From positions 1 to 44,253 of the forward strand of contig JAUIFP010000019.1 in assembly GCA_030430365.1 (NCBI GenBank): a DNA stretch of 44,253 bases. The letters are read 5' to 3'. The first letter of the stretch is position 1. Each line of letters opens with the position of its first letter. The position numbers and the translations under genes are program-made. The notes beneath the pieces were generated by a model. That model was not told the DNA's origin, ran no database searches, and saw only the letters and a list, made by a program, of their open reading frames with translations. Below are positions 24,970 through 33,103 of this stretch, one piece after another. Origin of the DNA: Alphaproteobacteria bacterium (GTDB taxonomy: Bacteria; Pseudomonadota; Alphaproteobacteria; Sphingomonadales; Sphingomonadaceae).

Positions 24970-25695
24970 ATGCGCATCGTCTTTAGCCGTAAGGGTTTCG
25001 ACAGCACGGCAGGCGGCTGCCCCTCACCGATCGTTGACGGGCAACCGGTCTCACTGCCCATCCCCGCGCGGGACCGGTCCGCCACGCGCTATGCCGATCT
25101 GGGGCTTGACGAACTTGTCGAAGGCGCAAGCAAGGGCAGGATTGGCGGCAACGATCTCTGCCATGACGATCCGTTGTTTGCAGGCGGCCATTGCTGGTTC
25201 GGGCAATGCGGCGCGGCCCAAGGCCATCTGCAGCGGCAGGGTGTGGGGACGGGAGACGTATTTCTGTTCTTCGGCCTGTTTGCCGACCCGGCCACCGGTG
25301 AGCGGCATCACCGCATTTTCGGCCATATGGAAGTCTCCTGCCATGGCGCGCCGGGGGAAGCGGAGCGCCTGCCGCAGTGGCAGGATCCGCCGCGTCCGCA
25401 TCCGCACTTCCAGGGCGAATGGGACCGCAACAATACGCTCTATCACGGCCCCGGTCGGACCGCCCGCAGCGCAGCCCCTGCCTTACGGCTGACGAAAGCG
25501 GGCGGGCCGCTCAATCGCTGGAACGTGCCGCAATGGCTTGGGCGGCTGGGGCTGACCTATCACGCCAAGCCGGAGCGTTGGATTGGCACAGGGGAGCTCG
25601 AATCCGCCAAGCGCGGGCAGGAATTCGTCTGCGACATCGGCAATGACCAGGAGGCGCGGCAATGGCTCGCCGCAATCCTGTGTCAATTCGACTAG
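24970..25695 (+). CDS. Nmad3-like (nucleotide modification associated domain 3) protein
   Basis: The 241-residue protein starts with IVFSRKGFDSTAGGCPSPIV (3-22), followed by GQPVSLPIPARD; this opening (SRKGFDS-x-x-GG-x-PSPI and SLPIP) is what I remember for the Nmad3 family, described by comparative genomics around modified DNA bases. The rest has many His, Trp and Cys residues: HDDPLFAGGHCWFGQCGAAQGH, GDVFLFFGLF, ERHHRIFGHMEV, and GQEFVCDIGNDQEARQWL at the end, suggesting an enzyme-like nucleotide or nucleic-acid binding fold. No signal peptide or membrane segment. It is last in the crcB-ATP12 run, 36 bases after ATP12, and stops 3 bases from the convergent Mla-type lipoprotein gene. No DNA modification partner gene is nearby. 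Confidence 0.7.
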   Translation: MRIVFSRKGFDSTAGGCPSPIVDGQPVSLPIPARDRSATRYADLGLDELVEGASKGRIGGNDLCHDDPLFAGGHCWFGQCGAAQGHLQRQGVGTGDVFLFFGLFADPATGERHHRIFGHMEVSCHGAPGEAERLPQWQDPPRPHPHFQGEWDRNNTLYHGPGRTARSAAPALRLTKAGGPLNRWNVPQWLGRLGLTYHAKPERWIGTGELESAKRGQEFVCDIGNDQEARQWLAAILCQFD

Positions 25696-25698
25696 GGC

Positions 25699-26334
25699 CT
25701 AGCCGACCCACTCCGCCACTTCGGCAGCAACCCGGTTGGCCGCATCGTTGAGCGCCGGGGCAACTTCGCTTGCTTCGGGCAGAACGCCGTCCACTTCCGC
25801 TTCGAAGCGCTTGGTCTGGATCTTGCCGCCGGGTTCCTGCAGCACCGCGTCGAAGCGCACCACCACCCTTTGCGTGGGCGCGTCATAGCCCATGTCGAGC
25901 AGCTGCCCGGAAAGCTTGGTCGCCGCGGCATAGCGAATGTCCGGCCCATCGATCACGAAGCGCGTCTCTTTCGCGCGGATTGTTTCGGCCAGCAGATTGC
26001 CGAACAGGCGCGCGGGCTTTTCCACCCACATCGCATCCTGCAGATAGGCCACTGTCGAGGCATCCACCTGGACCGGCACGCGCACGACATCGAGCCGTTG
26101 CGGCGCATCGGGAGTGAGCACCGCCAGCGCCTCACCCACGGTGCCGCTGGAAGCCTGCCCGGCGGGCGCGCTTGCCGTGGGCGTCAGGTTGAACAGCGTG
26201 TCGGGCGGATCTTCCCCGAAACTCACACAGGCGGATAGCGCCAGGGGCGCCGCGAGCGCGGCAATCCCCGCGCGCAGGCGATGCTTATCCGGCATTGTGC
26301 AAGTCCCCTTCATTGTCGTCGCCCGGCCGATCAT
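25699..26334 (-). CDS. ABC-transport auxiliary lipoprotein of the Mla-type system
   Basis: A 211-residue protein if the ATG at 26334 is used; that ATG overlaps the MCE-gene stop (ATGA). A second ATG at 26295 would give a cleaner lipoprotein signal (MPDKHRLRAGIAALAAPLA with lipobox LSAC); both are possible, and I keep the coupled start. After the lipobox Cys, the protein resembles the ABC_trans_aux/PqiC-like domain: TLFNLTP, VVRVPVQVDASTVAYL, MWVEKPARLFGNLLAETI and RVVVRFDAVLQEPGG. These lipoproteins pair with MCE transporters on the outer-membrane side. It is the last gene of the operon. Confidence 0.85.
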   Translation of the reverse strand: MIGRATTMKGTCTMPDKHRLRAGIAALAAPLALSACVSFGEDPPDTLFNLTPTASAPAGQASSGTVGEALAVLTPDAPQRLDVVRVPVQVDASTVAYLQDAMWVEKPARLFGNLLAETIRAKETRFVIDGPDIRYAAATKLSGQLLDMGYDAPTQRVVVRFDAVLQEPGGKIQTKRFEAEVDGVLPEASEVAPALNDAANRVAAEVAEWVG

Positions 26335-27278
26335 GGTTCGTAATCCGGCAGTTTGGTGCCGCCCAGCACTGCACCGGCCCCTTGATTGTCAAGCTTCTCG
26401 GTGACCTTGCGCAGCGCCTCGCTGGCGGCGCGCAGATCGCGGATCGTCGCTTCGGCGGCAGGCAGCGTGCTTTCCGAAAGCTGGCGCGCCGCGGGCCGCG
26501 TGTCATTGGCGATGCCGGCCAGATTGTCGGCGGCATTCTGCGCGGATTTCAGCGTCTCGCGCAGCTGCTTGGCCAGCGCCTCTCCATCCCTGCCGAGCAG
26601 CGCATCGGCCGATTTCATCGTCCCTTCAAAGGCGGCCAGACTCATATTCGCCTGGCGCAGGGTCGCCTGCATTTCGGCCAGCGTCCGCTCCAGCTGCGGC
26701 GAGGCATCCGCGACGTGATCGGTGAGCCTCTGCGTATTGGCCAGGATCGCGGCGATGGACGCCTGATTCTCATCCGAAAGCAGCTGGGTCAGCCGTTCGG
26801 ACAGGGTCGCGAGCCGTTCCAGCAGCAGCGGCGCGTTGCTGAGGATTTCGCCCAGCCCGCCAGGCTTGGTCGGGATCATCGGCGCGCCTTCCGGGCATGC
26901 CGTGACTTCGCAGGTAATCGGCGGAGCATCGCGCCGCGCCCCGTCGAGCTGAATCTTCGATACGCCGGTGAAGCTGCCCTGGATCGTTGCCGTCGTGCCC
27001 TGCAGGATCGGCACGTTCTCGTCGATCTTGATCCGCACGCGGACGAATTCCGGATCCTTCTGCCACAGCTGGATCAGTGTCACCTGCCCCGAGGGGACGC
27101 CGGAAAAGGTCACTTCCGAACCGTTGGCCAGCCCGTCCACCGATTGCTTGAAGAAGATGTCATATTCCTTCTGGCTGCCGGCATTGAGCCGCGCGAGCCA
27201 AACGATGAAGGCCGCCAGCATCGCCAGCAGAACCAGCGTGACGATGCCGACAAGGACATGGTTGGAACGTGTTTCCAT
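26331..27278 (-). CDS. mlaD: MCE-domain lipid-binding protein (MlaD-like)
   Basis: The MCE subunit forms a periplasmic hexameric ring that carries lipids between permease and outer membrane. The 315-residue protein has one N-terminal membrane segment (about 9-29), the MCE domain (about 38-118; KEYDIFFKQSVDGLANGSEVTFSG, GVPSGQVTLI) and a long helical C-terminal region (about 130-315) of heptad-like Leu/Ala/Gln repeats, which probably forms a coiled needle. Length is longer than E. coli MlaD and closer to other single-MCE proteins with tails. It lies 9 bases after the ATPase gene and overlaps the lipoprotein gene. Confidence 0.92.
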   Translation of the reverse strand: METRSNHVLVGIVTLVLLAMLAAFIVWLARLNAGSQKEYDIFFKQSVDGLANGSEVTFSGVPSGQVTLIQLWQKDPEFVRVRIKIDENVPILQGTTATIQGSFTGVSKIQLDGARRDAPPITCEVTACPEGAPMIPTKPGGLGEILSNAPLLLERLATLSERLTQLLSDENQASIAAILANTQRLTDHVADASPQLERTLAEMQATLRQANMSLAAFEGTMKSADALLGRDGEALAKQLRETLKSAQNAADNLAGIANDTRPAARQLSESTLPAAEATIRDLRAASEALRKVTEKLDNQGAGAVLGGTKLPDYEP

Positions 27279-27287
27279 CAGCGCAAC

Positions 27288-28196
27288 CTATGCCTTTCCA
27301 TCTTGTGACTTGTCTACGGCCTTGGTGCGATCGCGGTTATCCCTGACCGCACGCCCGCGGGGCCCGTTGAAATATTCCTGGATCCACGGATGGTCCGTGG
27401 CGAGCAGTTCCTCGATCGTGCCCACCGCGATCACATGCTTGTCCGCGATCACCGCCACGCGGTCGCAAATCTCGTATAGCGTATCGAGATCGTGCGTGAT
27501 CAGGAACACGGTAAGGCCCAGAATATCGGTCAGCTCGCGCGTCAGCCGGTCCTGCGCGGCCGCCCCGATCGGATCGAGGCCGGCGGTCGGCTCGTCCAGG
27601 AACAGCAATTCGGGATCGAGCGCCAATGAGCGGGCCAGCGCGGCGCGCTTGCGCATGCCGCCCGAAAGTTCGGAAGGATATTTCGCGACCGTTTCTTCCG
27701 GCAGGCCCGTCAGCCCCACCTTGAAGCGGGCGATTTCGTGCCGGAATTCCTCGTCGATCTCCGGATAGAATTCGCGCAGCGGGACTTCGACATTCTCCCC
27801 CACGGTGAGGGTGGAGAACAGCGCGCCGCCCTGGAACAGCACGCCCCAGCGCGAACGGATATCGACTTCGCTATCGTCGCCCGGATCGTCGATCGAGCGG
27901 CCGAACACCTCGATCTGCCCCGCGGTCGGCCTCTGCAACCCGATGATCGAGCGCATCAGGACCGATTTGCCCGTGCCGGACCCGCCGACCACGCCCAGGA
28001 TTTCCCCGCGCCGGACCTTCAGCGAAAGGTCTTCATGGACGACGAAATCGCCGAACTGGTTGACCAGCCCTTCGACCACGATCGGATATTCGATCTGGTC
28101 ATGCTCTTCGCTCTTCACGCGGGCGCGGCGATCCTCGCGGCGAATCACTTTCGGTTCGTAGTGCGTGGCTTCGGGCGGCGCGTCGGGATCGGACAT
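27288..28196 (-). CDS. mlaF: ABC transporter ATP-binding protein (MlaF-like)
   Basis: The cytoplasmic ATPase of the lipid transporter. I start it at the ATG at 28196 (MSDPDAPPEA), two bases after the permease stop; the frame is open further upstream, inside the permease. The 302-residue protein has Walker A GGSGTGKS (71-78), the signature LSGGMRKRAALARSLALD (about 165-182), Walker B LLFLDEPTAGLDP and the switch His in LITHDLDTL. The basic C-terminal tail (RGRAVRDNRDRTKAVDKSQDGKA) extends past the fold. The MlaF-type GEILGVVGGSGTGKSVLMRSIIGL is characteristic. Confidence 0.95.
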   Translation of the reverse strand: MSDPDAPPEATHYEPKVIRREDRRARVKSEEHDQIEYPIVVEGLVNQFGDFVVHEDLSLKVRRGEILGVVGGSGTGKSVLMRSIIGLQRPTAGQIEVFGRSIDDPGDDSEVDIRSRWGVLFQGGALFSTLTVGENVEVPLREFYPEIDEEFRHEIARFKVGLTGLPEETVAKYPSELSGGMRKRAALARSLALDPELLFLDEPTAGLDPIGAAAQDRLTRELTDILGLTVFLITHDLDTLYEICDRVAVIADKHVIAVGTIEELLATDHPWIQEYFNGPRGRAVRDNRDRTKAVDKSQDGKA

Positions 28197-28198
28197 GC

Positions 28199-29311
28199 TC
28201 AGCCCCAGCCAATCTCGGTGAAGAACACCGCAAAGAAGGCGTCGAGTACGATCACCATGAAGATGCCCTGCACCACTGCCTTGGTCGTCCTGAGGCCGAC
28301 TTCCTCCGAATTCCCCTGGACCTGCATGCCCTGATAGGTGCCCGCGAGGCCCACGATCAGCCCGAAGACCAGCGCCTTGACCAGGCCGACCCACAGATCG
28401 TGTAGCGGCACGACCTCCTGAATGCGGCTGAGGAAAGTCAAAAACGGAATGCCCAGCGTGAGATCGGCAATAAACGCGCCGCCGATGATCGCCATCACCG
28501 CCGAATAGAAACCCAGCAGCGGCATCAGCAGGATCGTCGCCATGATCCGTGGCAGGATCAGCGCCTCGACCGGAGAGACGCCGATGGTGCGCATCGCGTC
28601 GACCTCCTCGGTCAGCTTCATCGTTCCGATTTGCGCCGCGAAGGCGGAGCCCGAACGGCCCGCGACCATGATCGCCGTCATCAGCACGCCCAATTCGCGC
28701 AGCGCCAACCGCCCGGTGAGGTTGATCGTATAGATTTCCGCACCGAACTGCCGCAGCTGCACGGCGCCCTGCTGCGCGATGACGATCCCGATCAGGAAAC
28801 TCATCAGCCCGATGATGCCCAGCGAATCGACGCCCACCAGTTCGAACTGGCGCATGAGCGAGGATGTGCGCCAGCGCGACGGGCGGATCAGCAGCCGCCC
28901 GGTGGCCGCAATGATGCTGCCCAGAAAACCGACCGAATGGAACATCCCGTCCCGCCAGATATACATCGTCTGGCCCACGGCCTGGGGCAGGAATTGCAGG
29001 ATCGGTATCGCGGGCGGAGAAATGTCGGCCATGCTCGCGCTGGAACGGACCGCATCGATCAGATGCTCCGCCTCGCCGCTGGCGCCTGTGATGTCGGCCT
29101 GTGCCTCAGTCGCGAAACGCCACACCGTCCAGGCGCCCACCGTATCCATCGAGCTGCATTCGGAAATGTCGACTTCGTCGATCCGGCCTTCCCAGCCGCG
29201 CAGTGCCTTATCGAGCGTGCCGGCCGTGGAGACGAGCAGGGGCCCGCTCAACACCATACGGGTGCTGCCATCCTCTTGCTCCTGAACGGAGAATTCAGCC
29301 CAATCCCGCAT
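28199..29311 (-). CDS. mlaE: Lipid ABC transporter permease MlaE with fused STAS-like domain
   Basis: The 370-residue protein starts at ATG 29311 (MRDWAEFSVQEQEDGS). The first 105 residues form a STAS/MlaB-like domain (LSGPLLVSTAGTLDKALRG, IDEVDISECSSMDTVGAWTVW), so the separate MlaB subunit of enterobacteria is fused to the permease here. The MlaE permease domain follows (about 110-370), with FELVGVDSLGIIGLMSFLIGIVIA, AGRSGSAFAAQIGTMKLTEEVDAM and GLAGTYQGMQVQGNSEEVGLRTTKAVV, the family signatures. It is first in a four-gene operon for lipid traffic between inner and outer membrane, divergent from valS. Confidence 0.94.
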   Translation of the reverse strand: MRDWAEFSVQEQEDGSTRMVLSGPLLVSTAGTLDKALRGWEGRIDEVDISECSSMDTVGAWTVWRFATEAQADITGASGEAEHLIDAVRSSASMADISPPAIPILQFLPQAVGQTMYIWRDGMFHSVGFLGSIIAATGRLLIRPSRWRTSSLMRQFELVGVDSLGIIGLMSFLIGIVIAQQGAVQLRQFGAEIYTINLTGRLALRELGVLMTAIMVAGRSGSAFAAQIGTMKLTEEVDAMRTIGVSPVEALILPRIMATILLMPLLGFYSAVMAIIGGAFIADLTLGIPFLTFLSRIQEVVPLHDLWVGLVKALVFGLIVGLAGTYQGMQVQGNSEEVGLRTTKAVVQGIFMVIVLDAFFAVFFTEIGWG

Positions 29312-29448
29312 GCCGCAAACTATGAGAGCAAAATGGGGCCGCGACAAGGCATGCTTGAGGGGGCTTGTGAAAACTCCCCGCCGATTGCAGCAGACGCCGA
29401 AGGACTGCTTGCGCGCCCGCAATGCCGCTGGCAAAGGCCCGTACCGAC

Positions 29449-32187
29449 ATGACCAGCGAGCTCGACAAGACTTTCAACCCCGCCGAAATCGAGGCGAAGT
29501 GGTACAAACACTGGGAGGAAAACGGCCTTTTCCGTCCCGAACGGCCTGACGCCGCGCCTTTCACTATCGTCAATCCGCCGCCCAATGTGACCGGTTCGCT
29601 CCATATCGGGCACGCGCTGGACAACACGCTGCAGGATATCGTGATCCGTTACGAGCGGCTGCGCGGCAAAGATGCGCTGTGGGTGGTGGGCATGGACCAT
29701 GCCGGCATCGCCACGCAGATGGTGGTCGAACGCCAGCTGGAAGAACGGCAGGACAAGCGCACGAACTACACGCGCGAAGAGTTCGTGGACAAGGTCTGGG
29801 AATGGAAGGCGGAAAGCGGCGGTGCGATCACCGGCCAGCTGCGCCGCCTGGGCTGTTCCATGGACTGGGCGAACGAACATTTCACCATGGACGAGCACTT
29901 CACCAAGGCCGTGCTCAAAGTGTTCGTGGAGCTCTATAATCAGGGGCTGATCTACCGCGACAAGCGTCTGGTGAACTGGGACCCGAAGCTGAAGACCGCG
30001 ATCAGCGATCTGGAAGTGGAAACGCAGGAGCTGCAAGGCGGCTTCTGGCATTTCAAATATCCGCTGGCGGACGGCGTCACGCTTGATGGCCCCGGCGTAG
30101 AGGGCCAGGACTTCATCGAAGTCGCCACCACAAGGCCGGAGACGATGCTGGCCGACATGGCCGTGGCGGTGCATCCCACCGATGAGCGTTACAAGAGCGT
30201 GATCGGCAAGGACATATTGCAGCCGATCACCGGCCGCCGTTTCAAGGTGGTGGCGGACGAGCATGCCGATCCGGAGCTGGGCAGCGGCGCGGTGAAGATC
30301 ACTCCGGGCCACGATTTCAACGACTTCGAAGTGGGGAAGCGCGCCGGGATCGCCCCTGCCGACATGCTCAACATGCTCGATGCCGAAGCCGCCGTGGTGC
30401 AGACCGCCGACGATCTGGTGCCGGAGGAATTCCTGGGGCTCGACCGCTTCGACGCGCGGAAACTCGTCGTCGAGCGGATGAAGGAACTCGGCTACCTGAT
30501 CCCGTTTTTGGCGAAGAACAAGGACGGCGAAGAGACCGAGCACGACGCGGAGCCGCGCGTGATCCAGACCCCGTTCGGCGACCGCGGCGGCGTAGTGATC
30601 GAACCCTGGCTGACCGATCAATGGTATGTCGATGCCGAAAAGCTGGCCGTCGCCCCGATGGAGGCCGTGCGCAAGGGCGATATCGAAATCGTGCCCAAGA
30701 GCTGGGAAAAGACCTTCTTTAACTGGATGGAGAATATCCAGCCCTGGTGCGTTTCGCGCCAGCTCTGGTGGGGCCACCGGATCCCGGCGTGGTTCGATAA
30801 GGATGGCAATATCTTCGTGGCCGAAACGGAAGAGGAAGCGCAAGCGCAGGCAGGGGCCGGCGTGGCACTCACCCGCGATCCCGACGTTCTCGACACCTGG
30901 TTTTCTTCCGCCTTGTGGCCCTTCGCCACGCTGGGCTGGCCGGACGAGACCGAGCTGCTGAAGAAGCACTATCCCAACGATCTGCTGATTTCCGGCTTCG
31001 ACATATTGTTCTTCTGGGATGCGCGCATGGCGATGCAAGGCATCCATTTCATGAAGGACGTGCCATGGAAACGGCTTTACCTGCATGGGCTGGTGCGCGC
31101 GCCGGACGGGCAGAAAATGTCCAAGTCCAAGGGCAATGTGATCGATCCGCTGGGCCTGGTCGATCAATATGGCGCCGATGCGCTGCGCTTCTTCATGGCG
31201 GCGATGGAAAGCCAGGGCCGTGACATCAAGATGGATGAGAAGCGGGTCGAGGGGTACCGCAACTTCGCCACCAAGCTGTGGAACGCCACGCGTTTCTGCC
31301 AGTCCAACGGGATCGCCGCCTCCGATACGGTGGCCGCACCCGAGGCCAAGCTGGCCGCCAATCAGTGGATCATCGGCGAAGTGGCGCAGACGGTGGCGGA
31401 GCTGGACAAGGCAATGGCCGATCTGCGCTTCGATGCCGCTGCCAATACGATCTACCAGTTCACCTGGAGCCGTTTCTGCGACTGGTATCTGGAACTGATC
31501 AAGCCCGTCTTCCAGGGCGATGCCGATAACCCGGCCGCCGTGGAAACCCGCGCGGTCGCCGGCTGGGCGCTCGATCAGATCCTGGTGATGCTGCATCCCT
31601 TCATGCCCTTCATCACCGAAGAGCTGTGGCAGGCGCAGGCCGAGTATCAGGGCGGTGAGCGGCCTTACGAGCTGATCCTGGCCAAGTGGCCCGAACCCGA
31701 AGCGAGCGTCAGCAAGGATGCGACCGACGCGATCGACTGGGTCATCGCGCTGACCACCGCCGTGCGCGGCGCGAAGAACGAGCTGGGCATTCCCCCCGGA
31801 GAGAAGCTGGCCGCGTTCTGCCCGGCACCTTCCGACCTTGCCAAGCGCGTGGTGGAACGCAGCGCGGCGGCGATCGAACGCCTGGCCCGCCTGGCCCCGG
31901 TGACCTTCGCCGAGGCTCCATCGGGCGCGGCGATGCAGATCACGGCCGGCACCGATACCTTCATCGTTCCGCTGGAAGGCGTGATCGATATCGCGGCGGA
32001 GAAGGCCCGCCTGGAAAAGGCGCTGGCCGCATCGCAGAAAGAGGCGAAGTCGCTGGAAGGGCGGCTGGGCAATGCCAATTTCCTGGAGCGTGCCAAGCCC
32101 GAAGCGGTCGAGAAGGCCAAGGCCGACCATGCCCATCATTCCGCCGAGGTCGAGCGGCTGACCGCAGCGCTGGAACGGTTGGGGTGA
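29449..32187 (+). CDS. valS: Valyl-tRNA synthetase
   Basis: ValRS charges tRNA(Val) with valine and edits threonine. The ATG at 29449 gives the family start ([23 protein letters not shown]); an in-frame ATG nine codons earlier is less likely. The 912 residues include HIGH (52-55) in [18 protein letters not shown], the editing CP1 domain (about 205-330), KMSKS (556-560) in [16 protein letters not shown], the anticodon-binding domain (from about 640) and the C-terminal coiled-coil arm (about 845-912; [23 protein letters not shown]). All parts are complete. AAAGG lies upstream of the start. It is divergent from the Mla operon. Confidence 0.97.
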   Translation: MTSELDKTFNPAEIEAKWYKHWEENGLFRPERPDAAPFTIVNPPPNVTGSLHIGHALDNTLQDIVIRYERLRGKDALWVVGMDHAGIATQMVVERQLEERQDKRTNYTREEFVDKVWEWKAESGGAITGQLRRLGCSMDWANEHFTMDEHFTKAVLKVFVELYNQGLIYRDKRLVNWDPKLKTAISDLEVETQELQGGFWHFKYPLADGVTLDGPGVEGQDFIEVATTRPETMLADMAVAVHPTDERYKSVIGKDILQPITGRRFKVVADEHADPELGSGAVKITPGHDFNDFEVGKRAGIAPADMLNMLDAEAAVVQTADDLVPEEFLGLDRFDARKLVVERMKELGYLIPFLAKNKDGEETEHDAEPRVIQTPFGDRGGVVIEPWLTDQWYVDAEKLAVAPMEAVRKGDIEIVPKSWEKTFFNWMENIQPWCVSRQLWWGHRIPAWFDKDGNIFVAETEEEAQAQAGAGVALTRDPDVLDTWFSSALWPFATLGWPDETELLKKHYPNDLLISGFDILFFWDARMAMQGIHFMKDVPWKRLYLHGLVRAPDGQKMSKSKGNVIDPLGLVDQYGADALRFFMAAMESQGRDIKMDEKRVEGYRNFATKLWNATRFCQSNGIAASDTVAAPEAKLAANQWIIGEVAQTVAELDKAMADLRFDAAANTIYQFTWSRFCDWYLELIKPVFQGDADNPAAVETRAVAGWALDQILVMLHPFMPFITEELWQAQAEYQGGERPYELILAKWPEPEASVSKDATDAIDWVIALTTAVRGAKNELGIPPGEKLAAFCPAPSDLAKRVVERSAAAIERLARLAPVTFAEAPSGAAMQITAGTDTFIVPLEGVIDIAAEKARLEKALAASQKEAKSLEGRLGNANFLERAKPEAVEKAKADHAHHSAEVERLTAALERLG

Positions 32188-32213
32188 GGCAGGCAGGCCC
32201 TGCCCTGCCGTTT
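32188..32213 (+). terminator. Possible terminator of valS
   Basis: Right after the valS stop, GGCAGGCAGG pairs with CCTGCCCTGCC with a bulge, followed by GTTTCCCC. The T-run is poor, so this may be a weak or Rho-assisted terminator. Confidence 0.35.
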
Positions 32214-32310
32214 CCCCGCCCCGCGGGGCACGCCGCCGCTGCATGCAAATCTGACAATGAGAAAGAGCGGCACGAACCGCGGATGCCCCGCGAGTCGCGT
32301 TCGAATGCCC

Positions 32311-32368
32311 AATTTGTACCTATCCTGCATGATGTAGGAAAGATATTTTTACCAATACGGTTATTTTT
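32311..32368 (+). promoter_or_regulatory. AT-rich leader of queE with short hairpin
   Basis: This stretch is strikingly AT-rich against its surroundings. CCTGCA (32324-32329) and TGTAGG (32333-32338) form a small hairpin with a TGA loop, followed by GAAAGATATTTTT and then GGTTATTTTT up to the ATG. No Shine-Dalgarno is visible before the start. It may contain the promoter; I could not fit it to a known preQ1 riboswitch. Confidence 0.35.
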
Positions 32369-33103
32369 ATGGCGCTGACGCTCGCCGCCACTACGCCCGG
32401 AGAGCCGGAGATCTTCGCCTCGCTTCAGGGCGAAGGGCCCAGCATGGGGAAGCCGGTGGGCTTTGTACGCCTTTCGCGCTGCAACCTTGCCTGCCAGTGG
32501 TGCGACACGGCCTATACCTGGCGTTTTTCCGGCGACAACCGCCCGCATCGCAGCGGTGAGGATTATGACCGGGCGGCCAATCAGGTCACCCTGAGCGAAG
32601 CGGAAACAGCCGAGAAAATCGCGGCGCTGGGCATGCACCGCCTGGTGGTGACGGGCGGCGAACCGCTGCTGCAGGCCCCCGCCCTCGCCCGCATGCTGGC
32701 GCTGCTGCCGGGCATGGAAGTGGAAGTGGAAACCAACGGCACGGTCGCCCCGCCGCCTGCGCTGGACGCGCTGATTGCGCAGTACAATGTCAGCCCGAAA
32801 CTGGCCCATAGCGGCAACCCGGCCGAGCTCGCGCTGATCCCGGAGCGGCTGGCCGAATGGGCGGCGAACCCGCGTGCATGGTTCAAATTCGTGGTGGCGG
32901 AGCCCGGCGATTTGGACGAGGTGCTGGCGCTGGCCGAACGCTACGCGATACCTTCGCGGCGGATATACCTCATGGCGGAAGGCATTGATTCTGAAACACT
33001 TGCACAGCGCGAAGCGTGGCTCGCCCCGCTCTGTATTTCGCATGAGATGAACCTCTCCAAGCGGTTGCACATCCAGCTGTTTGGCGACACTAGGGGAACA
33101 TGA
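32369..33103 (+). CDS. queE: 7-carboxy-7-deazaguanine synthase (radical SAM)
   Basis: QueE performs the radical-SAM ring contraction that makes 7-carboxy-7-deazaguanine, a step of queuosine (and of 7-deazaguanine DNA) synthesis. The 244-residue protein has the cluster motif CNLACQWC (C38, C42, C45), which binds a 4Fe-4S cluster, and the SAM/GGE motif VVTGGEPLLQ (about 92-101), plus FASLQGEGPSMGKPVGFVRL at the start, a hallmark of QueE. No queC, queD, queF or tgt lies in the window. The stop overlaps the MATE start by ATGA. No ribosome-binding site is seen before the ATG. Confidence 0.94.
   Translation: MALTLAATTPGEPEIFASLQGEGPSMGKPVGFVRLSRCNLACQWCDTAYTWRFSGDNRPHRSGEDYDRAANQVTLSEAETAEKIAALGMHRLVVTGGEPLLQAPALARMLALLPGMEVEVETNGTVAPPPALDALIAQYNVSPKLAHSGNPAELALIPERLAEWAANPRAWFKFVVAEPGDLDEVLALAERYAIPSRRIYLMAEGIDSETLAQREAWLAPLCISHEMNLSKRLHIQLFGDTRGT

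Noticed and set aside
25689..25701. CTAG-centred near-palindrome between the Nmad3-like and lipoprotein genes
   Set aside because: It arises from two convergent TAG stop codons 3 bases apart; too short and imperfect to be a site.
29320..32244. 974-codon open frame on the minus strand
   Set aside because: Antisense to valS; His/Arg/Gln-rich with no recognisable fold, while valS has all motifs.
32291..32315. GTTCGAAT, resembling a tRNA T-loop, after valS
   Set aside because: No 5-bp stem flanks it and no acceptor, D or anticodon arm can be drawn; not a tRNA or clear attachment site.
32188..32368. Possible preQ1 riboswitch before queE
   Set aside because: The small hairpin and AT-rich tail do not show the C-rich loop and A-rich pseudoknot tail of preQ1-I.
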